From assembly GCF_001693515.2 (NCBI RefSeq), contig NZ_CP042968.1, positions 682,001-746,000 of the forward strand: a DNA stretch of 64,000 bases. The letters are read 5' to 3'. A program made the translations under genes and the position numbers. Source of the stretch: Bradyrhizobium paxllaeri (lineage in GTDB: Bacteria > Pseudomonadota > Alphaproteobacteria > Rhizobiales > Xanthobacteraceae). Shown here one piece after another: positions 8,291 through 16,069 of the stretch. The notes beneath the pieces were generated by a model. It saw only the letters and a list, made by a program, of their open reading frames with translations, was not told the DNA's origin and ran no database searches. The stretch's first letter is position 1. Every line of letters starts with the position of its first letter.

Positions 8291-8980
8291 TTGGCCCTTC
8301 TACTGGCTTCCGTGGCCTTCCGCGGAGTGCTAGCGTTCCGGCCGAACCCACTCATCTGGGGGAACATTCCAAGAGCGAGTGGACTTACATTGCTGTTTCC
8401 GGCCGATCTGACCTCGTTTCTCGACCTCATACGCCAGCACGGCGATGCGGCCTATAGCTTCATGTTTGCCTATGCAGCCTCGCATAGCCTGCTGCTTGCG
8501 CTTTTCGCGGGCTACGCGGCGCATTCGGGGGCGCTGGGTCTTGGCACGCTCATCGTGGTCTGCTGGCTCGGCAGTTTCACAGGCGACGTCATTCGCTTCT
8601 GGATCGGCCGGCGCTATGGCGCCCGCTTGCTCGATCGTTTTCCGCGGTTCGAGCGCACCGTGCAGACGGTTATTCGCCTGACGGAACGTCACTATGTCTG
8701 GATGATCCTGTTTCATCGTTTCCCGCACGGCGTCCGCGGGCTCGCGGGGTTTGCCTACGGGATATCGCGGCTGCCCTGGTCCACTTTTCTTGCGCTCAAC
8801 TTCGTCGCGGCGGGCCTTTGGTCCGGCGTCGTTGTCTCGGCCGGCTATGCCTTCGGTCAATTCTCGGAGGCGTCCATCAACAATGCCTCATCGGGCCTGG
8901 GCATTGTGATGCTGGTCGCGTTCCTTGGCCTGTCCTGGTTGCTCAGCAAGAAGCTCGATCAGATGGTGCAGCGATACTGA
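8291..8980 (+). CDS. DedA/SNARE-associated family membrane protein
   Basis: This is a polytopic inner-membrane protein of the DedA (SNARE-associated, VTT domain) family, probably a lipid or undecaprenyl-phosphate flippase relative. Typical features are a hydrophobic segment after HSLLLALFAGYAAHSG, the block GSFTGDVIRFWIGRRYG, then FHRFPHGVRGLAGFAYGISRLPW and two C-terminal membrane segments. The open frame begins at a TTG (8291) only six bases after the Rieske stop, but recognisable family sequence starts near FPADLTSFLDLIRQHG, so a start at the TTG at 8390 is more likely than the full frame. No role in the upstream pathway is apparent. Confidence 0.75.
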   Translation: MALLLASVAFRGVLAFRPNPLIWGNIPRASGLTLLFPADLTSFLDLIRQHGDAAYSFMFAYAASHSLLLALFAGYAAHSGALGLGTLIVVCWLGSFTGDVIRFWIGRRYGARLLDRFPRFERTVQTVIRLTERHYVWMILFHRFPHGVRGLAGFAYGISRLPWSTFLALNFVAAGLWSGVVVSAGYAFGQFSEASINNASSGLGIVMLVAFLGLSWLLSKKLDQMVQRY

Positions 8981-9116
8981 AGCGACCAGGGTGGGCAACG
9001 GCGCTCCTGTGCCGTGCCCATCATCGCCCCGGCATATCCAGCGTGTTTGGTGGGCACGCTTACGCCTTCGCTCGTTGAGCTACGGCGGACAAGCCGCATT
9101 GCTGCACCCTGCGGTG

Positions 9117-9239
9117 CTACTCCTCCATTGGGCCGGCAAGGCTGCGACGGAGTTGCTGAGCTTCGCGCCAGGTCTCAAGAACCTCTTTCCCAAAACGCGC
9201 GAGCTTGCTTGCGAATTGCATGATGATGAGTGTGACCAT
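9117..9239 (-). CDS. Possible 40-residue small protein, next in line after the 69-residue gene
   Basis: An open frame of 40 codons starts at ATG 9239, two bases after the stop of the gene at 9242-9451, and ends with TAG at 9117. Its product begins MVTLIIMQFASKLARFGK and continues with a charged helix containing EVLETWREAQQLRRSL. The tight spacing suggests that both small genes are co-transcribed. The amphipathic, positively charged composition recalls other small alphaproteobacterial proteins, but I recognise no family. No strong ribosome site is seen (AGGTCA). It could be chance, as it is short. Confidence 0.4.
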   Translation of the reverse strand: MVTLIIMQFASKLARFGKEVLETWREAQQLRRSLAGPMEE

Positions 9240-9241
9240 GG

Positions 9242-9451
9242 CTATTGACCTGCCTTGATCAGCAAGCGGCTGATCTGTCGTTCGGCGTCGTCTGACAGCT
9301 TTTGCAGGCCGTGGCTGGCAATGTACTCGTCAACAACACGGTCAGCCTGCCGCTGACGGGATTCGACGAAGACGCGCAACAATCGTTCGAAAAATGAAGG
9401 CTTTTTGATCGGGGCAGAAAGCCAGGCCCCAGTGGTTAATGCGTTCGCCAT
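9242..9451 (-). CDS. Small hypothetical protein, 69 residues
   Basis: The product is a soluble, mostly helical 69-residue protein with many basic residues (SFFERLLRVFVESRQRQADRVVDEY). No known domain is recognised. The start ATG at 9451 is well supported by AAAGGAG at 9461-9466, nine bases upstream, which makes a real gene likely. A 40-codon frame follows directly. The overall pattern of a helical region followed by HGLQKLSDDAERQISRL loosely resembles DUF1127-like small regulators, but the match is not good enough to name it. Confidence 0.65.
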   Translation of the reverse strand: MANALTTGAWLSAPIKKPSFFERLLRVFVESRQRQADRVVDEYIASHGLQKLSDDAERQISRLLIKAGQ

Positions 9452-9638
9452 TGGATGGCTCCTTTATCGGAGTTGTCCCTGAGCGAATTTCCTACCTGAG
9501 CCAGACATAGGTATTGGCAAGCGCCAATGCCAGACCAAATAGCGTGCATGGCTGCATTGATTCATTGCGCAGGGATTAACGGCCGTAGGGTGGGCAAGCT
9601 GTCGCTTTGCCCGCCCTACAATTCGTTACTGCGGTTGG

Positions 9639-9908
9639 TTAGCGACCGCCGCCGCCGCCGCCACCACCACCACCGCCGCCTCCGTCACGCAGCGCCTGGT
9701 TTTCGCGCGGATCGAGATTCTTCATGTAGCTCAGCGAAGTGTCGGGGCGGGTGCGAAGCGACTGCACATAGTTCATGTGATCTCCGCAAGCCTGTCGCGA
9801 TACTGCCTGATCGCAGTAGGGCGACGGCACGAACACGGGAGCGGCCATGCTGCTCGTCGCACTGAGTGCGACCAAAGCTGCCGCCGACAGCATCAACTTC
9901 ATCGACAT
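9639..9908 (-). CDS. Small secreted protein with glycine tail
   Basis: This is an 89-residue exported protein of unknown function. The N-terminus MSMKLMLSAAALVALSATSS-MAA is a clear Sec signal peptide ending in an AxA-type site. The mature part has two cysteines (YCDQAVSRQACG) that may form a disulfide, then DTSLSYMKNLDPRENQALRDG and a run of about 14 glycines before the final arginine. The open frame extends 34 codons upstream, but the signal peptide and GGAGAG in front of ATG 9908 fix the start. The glycine run is encoded by a CCGCCGCCACCACC-type microsatellite (complement), so its length may vary between strains. Confidence 0.7.
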   Translation of the reverse strand: MSMKLMLSAAALVALSATSSMAAPVFVPSPYCDQAVSRQACGDHMNYVQSLRTRPDTSLSYMKNLDPRENQALRDGGGGGGGGGGGGGR

Positions 9909-10058
9909 CTGTACTCTCCATTCCTGGTTGGGCGAAGCCGGAATGGCTCGCACAGACGTTCGACGGTGCGAGAAGAAAAGTGGTTCGGAAGGGCATGTGA
10001 TGTAGGTCACGCAGGTAACCCGAATGTGAGCCCGGTCATTTCGCGCGCGTCCTCAATC

Positions 10059-10166
10059 GTCGTCACCCGCGAAGGCGAAGGCGGGCGATCCAGTATTCCA
10101 GAGACAGCAGTGTTGCACCGAGAAGCCGCGACGTACTGGATCCCCCGCATGCGCGGGGGACGACAG
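10059..10166. repeat. Dispersed inverted repeat, family A
   Basis: Same layout as the copy at 3868-3972: CCCGCGAAGGCG hairpin, ATCCAGTATTCCAGAGAC, then GTACTGGATCCCCCGCATGCGCGGGG. It is followed by a short family F word (TCATTGCGACC ... TCGCAATGACGG, 10193-10221). It lies between convergently placed ends of small genes and tcuB. Confidence 0.8.
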
Positions 10167-10239
10167 TCGAGTGTTGCGTCGCTATCACCGCGTCATTGCG
10201 ACCCGTTGGCTCGCAATGACGGAGAAAGACCGGAGAGCT

Positions 10240-11355
10240 TTACTCGACCGCCCCATGCGCCGTCGCCTTGCGCTCCATCGCATAACGCACCAGTGCCGTG
10301 AACCGATAGATGCCGTGCACGAACTTGCCGTAGGGCATGGTGACGAACAGCGAAAACACCACGCCGAGATGCAGCGCCAGCAGCGGGCCCATCGCCGCGG
10401 TCTCGCGCAGGATCAAAAGCGCCATGCCGGTGAGGCTGGTCAGGAACAGCATCACGATGAACGCGACATCCATGCCGTAGCGCGCCTCGTCCACCAGCAC
10501 GGCATCGCGCTTCCATCGCTCGGCGAGCAAACCGATCGGCCCGATCAGCAGTCCGATGCCGCCGAGCGTGCCGAGTACGACCGGCAGATCCCACCACGGA
10601 TACGGCGCCTCGCGTGCGAACAGATAGTGATAGAGCGTCGCGACCGAGGTCGAGGCGAAGCACAGCGCAAAGCCGTAGAAAGTGAAATGGTGATAGAGCC
10701 GGCGGCGGTCGGTCGGGCGATCGTCCTCGTTGAAGCAGCCGACACCGCCGCCGTCGAGATAGCGCAACTCGCCGGCATCGCGGATCGCCTGAAACAGCGC
10801 GGCCGCATCGGTCTTCATGCCGACGGGCTCGCCGATATCGCGCCAGAACGCGCGCACGCCCATCACCAGCGCAACGATCGCATAAAGAAATGCCGCGCCG
10901 AACAGGGCTGCCATCGCATTGTGCGGCATCAATTTGTAGAACGCGCCGGGACCGGTATGCACGCCGAACAGCACCTGCCGGTCGTTGAAAGCAGCAAAGC
11001 CGAAGATGAACGCGGCAACGCTGAGCGCCGCGATCAGGCTGATGACGAGTCCGTTGCGCGCGAACGCGCCCGCGAAGGCGCGCGGCCACGTATAGGCCGC
11101 GTAGGATTCGGCGCGTGCGACGGCGAGCGTCTTCGGAACGTTGACGTCGAATTCATGCGGCGGCGAGAACTGGCAATCGGTGTAGCAGGCGCCGCAGGCA
11201 TGGCAGAGATTGGCGAGATAGTTGAGGTCGCCGTCGGAGAAGGCGCGGCGCATTTCCATCGCCGGAAATACCGCGCACAGCCCTTCGCAATAGCGGCAGG
11301 AATTGCAGACCGTCATCAGTCGGTCGGCTTCATCAAGGATTCGCGTTCCGTGCAT
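10240..11355 (-). CDS. tcuB: Tricarballylate utilization 4Fe-4S protein TcuB
   Basis: TcuB is the membrane electron acceptor that reoxidises the FAD of tricarballylate dehydrogenase TcuA. The 371-residue protein has two four-cysteine clusters at the N-terminus, CNSCRYCEGLC (residues 17-27) and CHACGACYTDC (51-61), each fit to bind a [4Fe-4S] centre, followed by PPHEFDVNVPK and about six membrane segments from residue 105 on, with histidines that may bind heme. The sequence around LCAVFPAMEMRRAF is characteristic of this family. AGGAAG precedes the ATG at 11355. It is the last gene of a minus-strand run after tcuA and an esterase, separated from the esterase by 30 bases. Confidence 0.9.
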   Translation of the reverse strand: MHGTRILDEADRLMTVCNSCRYCEGLCAVFPAMEMRRAFSDGDLNYLANLCHACGACYTDCQFSPPHEFDVNVPKTLAVARAESYAAYTWPRAFAGAFARNGLVISLIAALSVAAFIFGFAAFNDRQVLFGVHTGPGAFYKLMPHNAMAALFGAAFLYAIVALVMGVRAFWRDIGEPVGMKTDAAALFQAIRDAGELRYLDGGGVGCFNEDDRPTDRRRLYHHFTFYGFALCFASTSVATLYHYLFAREAPYPWWDLPVVLGTLGGIGLLIGPIGLLAERWKRDAVLVDEARYGMDVAFIVMLFLTSLTGMALLILRETAAMGPLLALHLGVVFSLFVTMPYGKFVHGIYRFTALVRYAMERKATAHGAVE

Positions 11356-11385
11356 CCGTTGCTTCCTGCCCTCCGGCCTTTCCGG

Positions 11386-12417
11386 TTACTTCGTCAGGCC
11401 TTTGCCTTCGAGCCATTTCTGGATCAGCGCGGCGACCTCGGCGTTGTTCTTGTCCATCATCACCATGTGCGAATTGCCCTTGATGCCGGCCTGCGGCAGG
11501 TCGACGACATCGACGCGGCCGCCGGCGGCCCTGACGGCCTCCGCGAAAGCAAGGCCGTTGGCACGGATCTTCGGCCAGCGCGAATCCTTCTCGATGTAGT
11601 CGCCATAGATGATCAGCGTCGGAATGCTTTTCAGCAGATCGGCCTTGGCGGGATCGCCGAGGCCGGCCGGCTCGACCGCAATCAGCGCCTTGACCTTGTC
11701 GGGCCGCGCCTGCGCCACCTTGAAGCCAAAACTGCCGGCCTGGCTGTGGAACAGGATGATGGACGGACCGACGCGGTCGATCTCGGCTATGTAGGCGGCG
11801 ATGATCGCATCGTCGGTCGTGGTCCAGCGCGGCACGTTCTGCTTGACGAAGTTCTCATAGCCCTCGTTCGGAAACTGGCTGCCCGGCATCAGCTTTCGTT
11901 TGGCCGGATCGGGATCATAGGAGCCCACGCCGTCGCCGATGCGAAAGCGCTCGAACGGATTGGCCGTGGTCAGAAACACCGGCTCGCTCTTGAAGATGTC
12001 TGGATATTGCGCCCAGCCGGCGCGGCCGCGCTCGACCGCATCCGAATTGTAGACGGCCCAGCCCTTGCGCAGGAAATAGTTCAGCCAGCCCTCACGCCCG
12101 TCCGGCGTCGTCTCATAGGTGACGCCGGTGAGGCCGCCGCCATGCCACATCAGAAGCGGATACGCGCCCTTTTCGTTGGCGGGCAGAAAATACTGCACAT
12201 ACATCTGCTCGACCTGATAGGTGCCGTTCGGATCGACCTTGGCCGGCACGCCACCGGGCGTGAAGGTCACTTCCTTCACCGGCTTGCCGGAAATTTCCAC
12301 CAGTCGTCCGCCGACATGAAACGAGCCCATATCGCGCAGCGCGATCGGCTCGGCGGCGCTGGCCGCGGATGAAATCATCAGGGTCATTGCTGCTGCGGCA
12401 ATTGCTGTGCGCGACAT
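11386..12417 (-). CDS. Secreted alpha/beta hydrolase (esterase) within the tcu cluster
   Basis: This 343-residue protein has a Sec signal peptide (MSRTAIAAAAMTLMISSAAS then AA) and an alpha/beta-hydrolase fold. The likely oxyanion region is LLMWHGGGLTG, the nucleophile serine lies in LFHSQAGSFG, and a late histidine is in GNSHMVMMD. GGAGAGAGGAAA stands in front of ATG 12417; upstream codons of the open frame fall in a dispersed repeat. It sits between tcuA and tcuB, which normally are neighbours. An exported esterase there suggests that tricarballylate is released from an ester outside the cytoplasm before uptake; that is inference from context. It may alternatively belong to a broad lipase/esterase group with no link to tcu. 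Confidence 0.82.
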   Translation of the reverse strand: MSRTAIAAAAMTLMISSAASAAEPIALRDMGSFHVGGRLVEISGKPVKEVTFTPGGVPAKVDPNGTYQVEQMYVQYFLPANEKGAYPLLMWHGGGLTGVTYETTPDGREGWLNYFLRKGWAVYNSDAVERGRAGWAQYPDIFKSEPVFLTTANPFERFRIGDGVGSYDPDPAKRKLMPGSQFPNEGYENFVKQNVPRWTTTDDAIIAAYIAEIDRVGPSIILFHSQAGSFGFKVAQARPDKVKALIAVEPAGLGDPAKADLLKSIPTLIIYGDYIEKDSRWPKIRANGLAFAEAVRAAGGRVDVVDLPQAGIKGNSHMVMMDKNNAEVAALIQKWLEGKGLTK

Positions 12418-12440
12418 GTTTCCTCTCTCCGTTGTTATCT

Positions 12441-12481
12441 CCCTCTCCCCGCTCTTCGCGGGGAGAGGGCAGTGGTGAGGG
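12441..12481. repeat. Short palindromic repeat, family E
   Basis: CCCTCTCCCCGC and GCGGGGAGAGGG flank a short loop (TCTTC), forming a strong hairpin between the tcuA stop and the esterase start. It may attenuate or stabilise the transcript. Longer family members are at 28711-28850, 33421-33567 and 58681-58799. Confidence 0.75.
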
Positions 12482-12520
12482 GCTCTCTCTACGAGCTGCG
12501 CTCGCCGAAATTCCCCCACC

Positions 12521-13921
12521 CTAATTCTTCGCATTCTTCGCCGCCTCGCGCCCGGCCACCCGCCCGAACACGCTGCCGATGGTCATGCCGATGCCGGCGG
12601 CATAACCCTTGCCCAGCACATTGCCGGCCATGATCTCGCCGGCCGCAAACATGTTGGCGGAAGGCTTGCCGTCCTTCATCACCATGCGTGACTGCTTGTT
12701 CACGCGGGTGCCGAGATAGGTGAAGGTGATGCCGGGCCGCACCGGATAGGCGAGATAGGGTGGCGTCTCGATCCTGCGTGCCCAATGCGTCTTCGGCGGC
12801 GTCAGCCCATCGGTGCGGCAATCGTCCAGGATGGTGTGATCGAACGTGCCGGGCTGCACGGCGGCATTGAATTCGGTAATCGTCTTCTCCAGCGCTGCGG
12901 GATCGAGTTCGAGCTTGCCGGCAAGCTCGGCGATGCTGGCGCCCGCGATTGGCGGAAACAGCGTCGGCATGAAGCTGGTGACAACAGTGGAATCGAAAAT
13001 GATGTAGGCGATCTGGTCCGGCTGCGCCGCCACCAGCCGTCCCCAGATCGCGTAGCGCTTCGGCCAGATGTCTTCGCCCTCGTCGTAAAAGCGCTGTGCA
13101 TGCTTGTTGACGACGATGCCGAATATCACCGAGTCGTGCCGGGTGATGATGCCGCCATCGAATTTCGGCGCGCGGGCGTCGATCGCGACCGCATGGCATT
13201 GCGTGGGATCGCCGATGTCCTGCACGCCCTTGTCGAGCAGCATCTTCAGGATCGAGCCGCGATTATAGGGCGTGCCGCGGATCAGGAAATTATCCGCCGC
13301 CTCGCCCCAATACTCCTTCAGCCATTCGATGTTGGCCTCAAAGCCGCCGGCCGCCGCGACAAGCGCGGAAGCGCGGACGTCACTGATACCATCGATCGGC
13401 TGCTTCAGTTTGGCGGAGAGGAACATGCCGTCTTCGATCTCGAGGTCGATAACCTCGGCATCGTAGGCGATCTCGACGCCGAGTTTTTCGGCGGTGAGAT
13501 ACAGCGCATTCAGCATCGCGCGGCCGCCGCCGAGGAAGAACGAATTGGTGCGGCCAAGGCTCAGCGTGCCGCCGAGCGAGGGCTGCCAGCGCACGCCCTG
13601 TTCGACGATCCAGTTCAGGATGTCTTTCGACTCCCTGATCATGAATTTGGCGAGTTCCTCGTCGGTCTGCCCGCCGGTGAGGCGCAGCAAATCGTCCCAG
13701 AATTCTTCCTCGGTGTAGGGCCCGGTGAGAATCTCGGTCGCCGCGTCATGGGCACAGCGCATGTTGCGGGTGTGGCGGGTGTTGCCGCCGCGATAGAATT
13801 TCGGCGCGCCTTCCAGCACGAGCACGGAAGCGCCGGCGCGGCGGGCGCTGATGGCGGCGCAGAGGGCAGCGTTGCCGCCGCCGATCACCAGTACATCGAA
13901 TTTCCGATTCAAATCGGCCAT
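12521..13921 (-). CDS. tcuA: FAD-dependent tricarballylate dehydrogenase TcuA
   Basis: TcuA oxidises tricarballylate to cis-aconitate, linking it to the citric acid cycle. The 466-residue protein begins with a Rossmann FAD motif (VLVIGGGNAALCAA, residues 10-23) and carries family-specific blocks: YRGGNTRHTRNMRCAHDA, RTNSFFLGGG, AAGGFEANIEWL, RGTPYNRG, GDPTQCHAVAIDARAP and, near the end, GEIMAGNVLGKGYAAGIGM. Length and motifs match TcuA closely. The start is ATG 13921; the frame's upstream 24 codons lack family sequence. A LysR gene lies upstream on the same strand and an esterase and tcuB lie downstream. No TcuC-type transporter is present in the window. Confidence 0.92.
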   Translation of the reverse strand: MADLNRKFDVLVIGGGNAALCAAISARRAGASVLVLEGAPKFYRGGNTRHTRNMRCAHDAATEILTGPYTEEEFWDDLLRLTGGQTDEELAKFMIRESKDILNWIVEQGVRWQPSLGGTLSLGRTNSFFLGGGRAMLNALYLTAEKLGVEIAYDAEVIDLEIEDGMFLSAKLKQPIDGISDVRASALVAAAGGFEANIEWLKEYWGEAADNFLIRGTPYNRGSILKMLLDKGVQDIGDPTQCHAVAIDARAPKFDGGIITRHDSVIFGIVVNKHAQRFYDEGEDIWPKRYAIWGRLVAAQPDQIAYIIFDSTVVTSFMPTLFPPIAGASIAELAGKLELDPAALEKTITEFNAAVQPGTFDHTILDDCRTDGLTPPKTHWARRIETPPYLAYPVRPGITFTYLGTRVNKQSRMVMKDGKPSANMFAAGEIMAGNVLGKGYAAGIGMTIGSVFGRVAGREAAKNAKN

Positions 13922-14058
13922 GCGCTCTTGTTGTCGTTGTTGGCCTGGAAAATCAAACCGGCGCTCGGCCAGGCAACTCCATCCGCCCCTCAAGATTTTC
14001 TAGCCTGATGCAACGGCCGCGTCACGCCTCTCGTGCACTCGCATGCGTGATTTGCGCG

Positions 14059-14085
14059 GCGGCATGCGACGATGTCGCATGCCGC
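14059..14085. promoter_or_regulatory. Perfect 12-bp hairpin between lysR and tcuA
   Basis: GCGGCATGCGAC and its complement are separated by GAT. It stands 26 bases past the lysR stop and about 140 bases before tcuA. No T run follows on either strand, so it is not a classical terminator; it could be a regulator site or a transcript-end stabiliser. Confidence 0.5.
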
Positions 14086-14111
14086 ACGCTGTGCGAAATA
14101 AGCGCACACGC

Positions 14112-15011
14112 TCAGGGATGGTTCCGCACCGAGGCGAGCAGCCATTGTCGGAACGCCGCAAGTTTTGGTGGATCGCTTCTGCCCTCGGGCGACACCAGAT
14201 AGAATCCCGCATCGACCGGAAAAGCGATCTTGAAGGGAACGACGAGGCGTCCCTTGGCGATGTCTTCCTGCACATAGGCAGTGCGGCCCATGGCAACGCC
14301 GAGGCCGTCGATCGCGGCCTGCACGGTCATGAAGATCATGTCGAAGGTCACGCCCGGCTGCTTGGAAAAATCCGCCGGCAGGCCAGCGGCCGTCAGCCAC
14401 AGCCGCCAGTCGTCATAGTTGGCGTTGCTGGTGTGCAGCAGCACGTGATCCCGCAGGTCCTCCGGGCATTTCAGCGGCTTGTTGCCTTGGAGCAGCGCCG
14501 GGCTGCATACCGGGAAGAGCTCGTCCGCCATCAGCCAGTCGGCGCGAACGCCCGGCCATTGGCCGCGGCCATAGCGGATGCCGGCATCGACATTGTCGCG
14601 CTGGAAATCGACCAGGTTGGTCGAGGTGGTGATGCGCACGTCGATGCCGGGATGAACTTCCTGGAATGCGGTCAGTCGTGGCAGCAGCCATTTGGCCGCG
14701 AGCGAAGCCAGCGTCGACACCGTCAGCACACGGTCGTCGTCCTTGCGCAGCAGGCGGTCGGTCGCAAGGCGCAGATCGTTGAAGGCGGCGCGGATGCCCG
14801 GAAGGTAGTCCTGCGCTTCCGCCGTCAGCGCCAGCGAGCGGTTCTGGCGGATGAACAGGCGGACGCCGAGCTCCTCTTCCAGCCGCTTGATCTGGTGGCT
14901 GATCGCGGTCTGCGTGACGTTCAGCTCAGAGGCGGCCTGGGTAAAGCTTAAATGCCGGGCGGCGGCCTCGAAGGCCCGCAGACCATTGAGCGACGGCAGC
15001 CTGGCGGTCAT
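14112..15011 (-). CDS. LysR family transcriptional regulator (GcvA-like)
   Basis: This 299-residue protein has the LysR winged-helix domain (LPSLNGLRAFEAAARHLSF, then AASELNVTQTAISHQIKRLEEELG) followed by the type 2 periplasmic-binding effector domain (VLTVSTLASLAAKWLLPRL, then GIDVRITTSTNLVDF). The pattern resembles GcvA. The ATG at 15011 is preceded by GGGGGA; a TTG five codons upstream overlaps that site. It lies upstream of tcuA on the same strand and could control the tricarballylate genes (the known regulator TcuR is also LysR type). That link is inference. Confidence 0.88.
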   Translation of the reverse strand: MTARLPSLNGLRAFEAAARHLSFTQAASELNVTQTAISHQIKRLEEELGVRLFIRQNRSLALTAEAQDYLPGIRAAFNDLRLATDRLLRKDDDRVLTVSTLASLAAKWLLPRLTAFQEVHPGIDVRITTSTNLVDFQRDNVDAGIRYGRGQWPGVRADWLMADELFPVCSPALLQGNKPLKCPEDLRDHVLLHTSNANYDDWRLWLTAAGLPADFSKQPGVTFDMIFMTVQAAIDGLGVAMGRTAYVQEDIAKGRLVVPFKIAFPVDAGFYLVSPEGRSDPPKLAAFRQWLLASVRNHP

Positions 15012-15125
15012 TCCGCGATCCCCCAATACATGAGTTTATTTCATCCGAAACGGTACAAAGTGTCGTTTGTGGAAGGCCCGAACAAGGCAGATACTAGCAC
15101 CAACAGATTACTACAGGAGCCGAAA

Positions 15126-15329
15126 ATGTCCACTTACACGCATGAATCGATGATAAATCATCATGGAGCGGGGGTTTTGAGCCAGTTGGCCGAAACCCTT
15201 CATGTCTGGCGGCAGCGCTACCAGTCGCGCCGCGAACTGGCGAGCTGGTCGGACCGGGAACTGCACGATATCGGCATCTCCTGGAGCGACGTCGCCTACG
15301 AGGCCGATAAGCCGTTCTGGCGGGCTTGA
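15126..15329 (+). CDS. DUF1127 domain-containing small protein
   Basis: The 67-residue product ends with the DUF1127 signature: ETLHVWRQRYQSRRELASWSDRELHDIGISWSDVAYEADKPFWRA, here read as the W-x4-Y-x3-R-x2-L block followed by LSDREL-DIG and the aromatic tail. Such small arginine-rich proteins take part in RNA turnover and phosphate or carbon control in related bacteria. ATG 15126 has AGGAG at 15114-15118. The open frame extends upstream but lacks family sequence there. A strong terminator (15339-15380) follows, so it is a single-gene transcript, divergent from the LysR gene. Confidence 0.88.
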   Translation: MSTYTHESMINHHGAGVLSQLAETLHVWRQRYQSRRELASWSDRELHDIGISWSDVAYEADKPFWRA

Positions 15330-15338
15330 GTAGCAGCC

Positions 15339-15380
15339 GGCTGGCGCCGCCTCATCAGAGGGGCGCCAGCCATTTTCTTT
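15339..15380 (+). terminator. Rho-independent terminator after the DUF1127 gene
   Basis: GGCTGGCGCC pairs perfectly with GGCGCCAGCC across a 13-base loop and is followed by ATTTTCTTT. It ends the DUF1127 transcript nine bases after the stop codon. Confidence 0.85.
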
Positions 15381-15400
15381 AAGGGCGGCAGGAGCGCGCC

Positions 15401-16021
15401 ATGACCACGCTACGTTTCGACGATTTCAGGCAGTATTCGGACGTGCTGCGCTCGCGGCACGGCCAGGCCGTGACCGTGCGCTTCGTCGAGCCGCGCGATG
15501 CCGAGGCGCTGCAAAATTATTTCCGCTCGCTCTCGACGCGTTCGCGCTACAGCCGCTTTCTCGGCGCAGCCAGCGAGCTGCCGCCATCGGTGCTCGAGGA
15601 TTTCATTCACGTCGGCGAAGCTGACCGATTCAGCGTGGTCGCGACCGTGCTGGTCGATGGCCGGGAGACCATCGTCGGTGAGGCCCGCTACGCCTTCGAC
15701 AGCGAAGCTGCTTCCATCGAGTTCGGCCTGTCGATCGATGACCGCTGGCAGGGCCACGGTATCGGCAAGGCGCTGTTGAAGAATCTCGAATGCCGCGCGG
15801 CCTCGTTCGGCGCCGAGCGCATCTTTGGCGACACGCTGCGTTCCAACGACGTCATGATCGCGCTCGCCCGCAAGGCTGGCTACGCCTTCACCAATACGCC
15901 CGGCGACTGGAGGCTGACGCGCTTCCAGAAACAGATCCATATCGAGCCGCAGGAAATCCCATGCGCCAGTTGGCGGCTTGCCGCCGTCTCTCCCAGCGCC
16001 ATGTCCTCGCTTGCGGTTTGA
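15401..16021 (+). CDS. GNAT family N-acetyltransferase
   Basis: This 206-residue protein has a GNAT acetyltransferase domain that moves an acetyl group from acetyl-CoA to an amine. The core includes VRFVEPRDAEALQNYFRSLS, the central strand SIEFGLSIDDRWQGHGIG with the acetyl-CoA loop (Q/R-G-x-G-I-G) near residue 125, and FGDTLRSNDVMIALARKAGY at the end. This arrangement resembles the acetyltransferase parts of acyl-CoA-ligase/GNAT proteins and free-standing PatA-like enzymes. The C-terminal 35 residues are not conserved in type. Substrate unknown. A perfect terminator follows the stop. Confidence 0.85.
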   Translation: MTTLRFDDFRQYSDVLRSRHGQAVTVRFVEPRDAEALQNYFRSLSTRSRYSRFLGAASELPPSVLEDFIHVGEADRFSVVATVLVDGRETIVGEARYAFDSEAASIEFGLSIDDRWQGHGIGKALLKNLECRAASFGAERIFGDTLRSNDVMIALARKAGYAFTNTPGDWRLTRFQKQIHIEPQEIPCASWRLAAVSPSAMSSLAV

Positions 16022-16027
16022 TCACTG

Positions 16028-16063
16028 AGCCCGGTTCTGGCCGCACCAGAACCGGGCTATTTT
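16028..16063 (+). terminator. Rho-independent terminator, 13-bp perfect stem
   Basis: AGCCCGGTTCTGG pairs with CCAGAACCGGGCT around the loop CCGCA and is followed by ATTTTCC. It ends the GNAT gene and probably also the convergent SDR gene. Confidence 0.9.
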
Positions 16064-16069
16064 CCGTCG

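Noticed and set aside
10171..12372. 733-codon plus-strand open frame
   Set aside because: It is antisense to tcuB and the esterase, rich in R, A, H and D as expected for a shadow frame in high-GC DNA, and has no domain.
14059..14085. Rho-independent terminator after the LysR gene
   Set aside because: The stem is perfect but no T run follows on the minus strand, so it is listed only as a hairpin.
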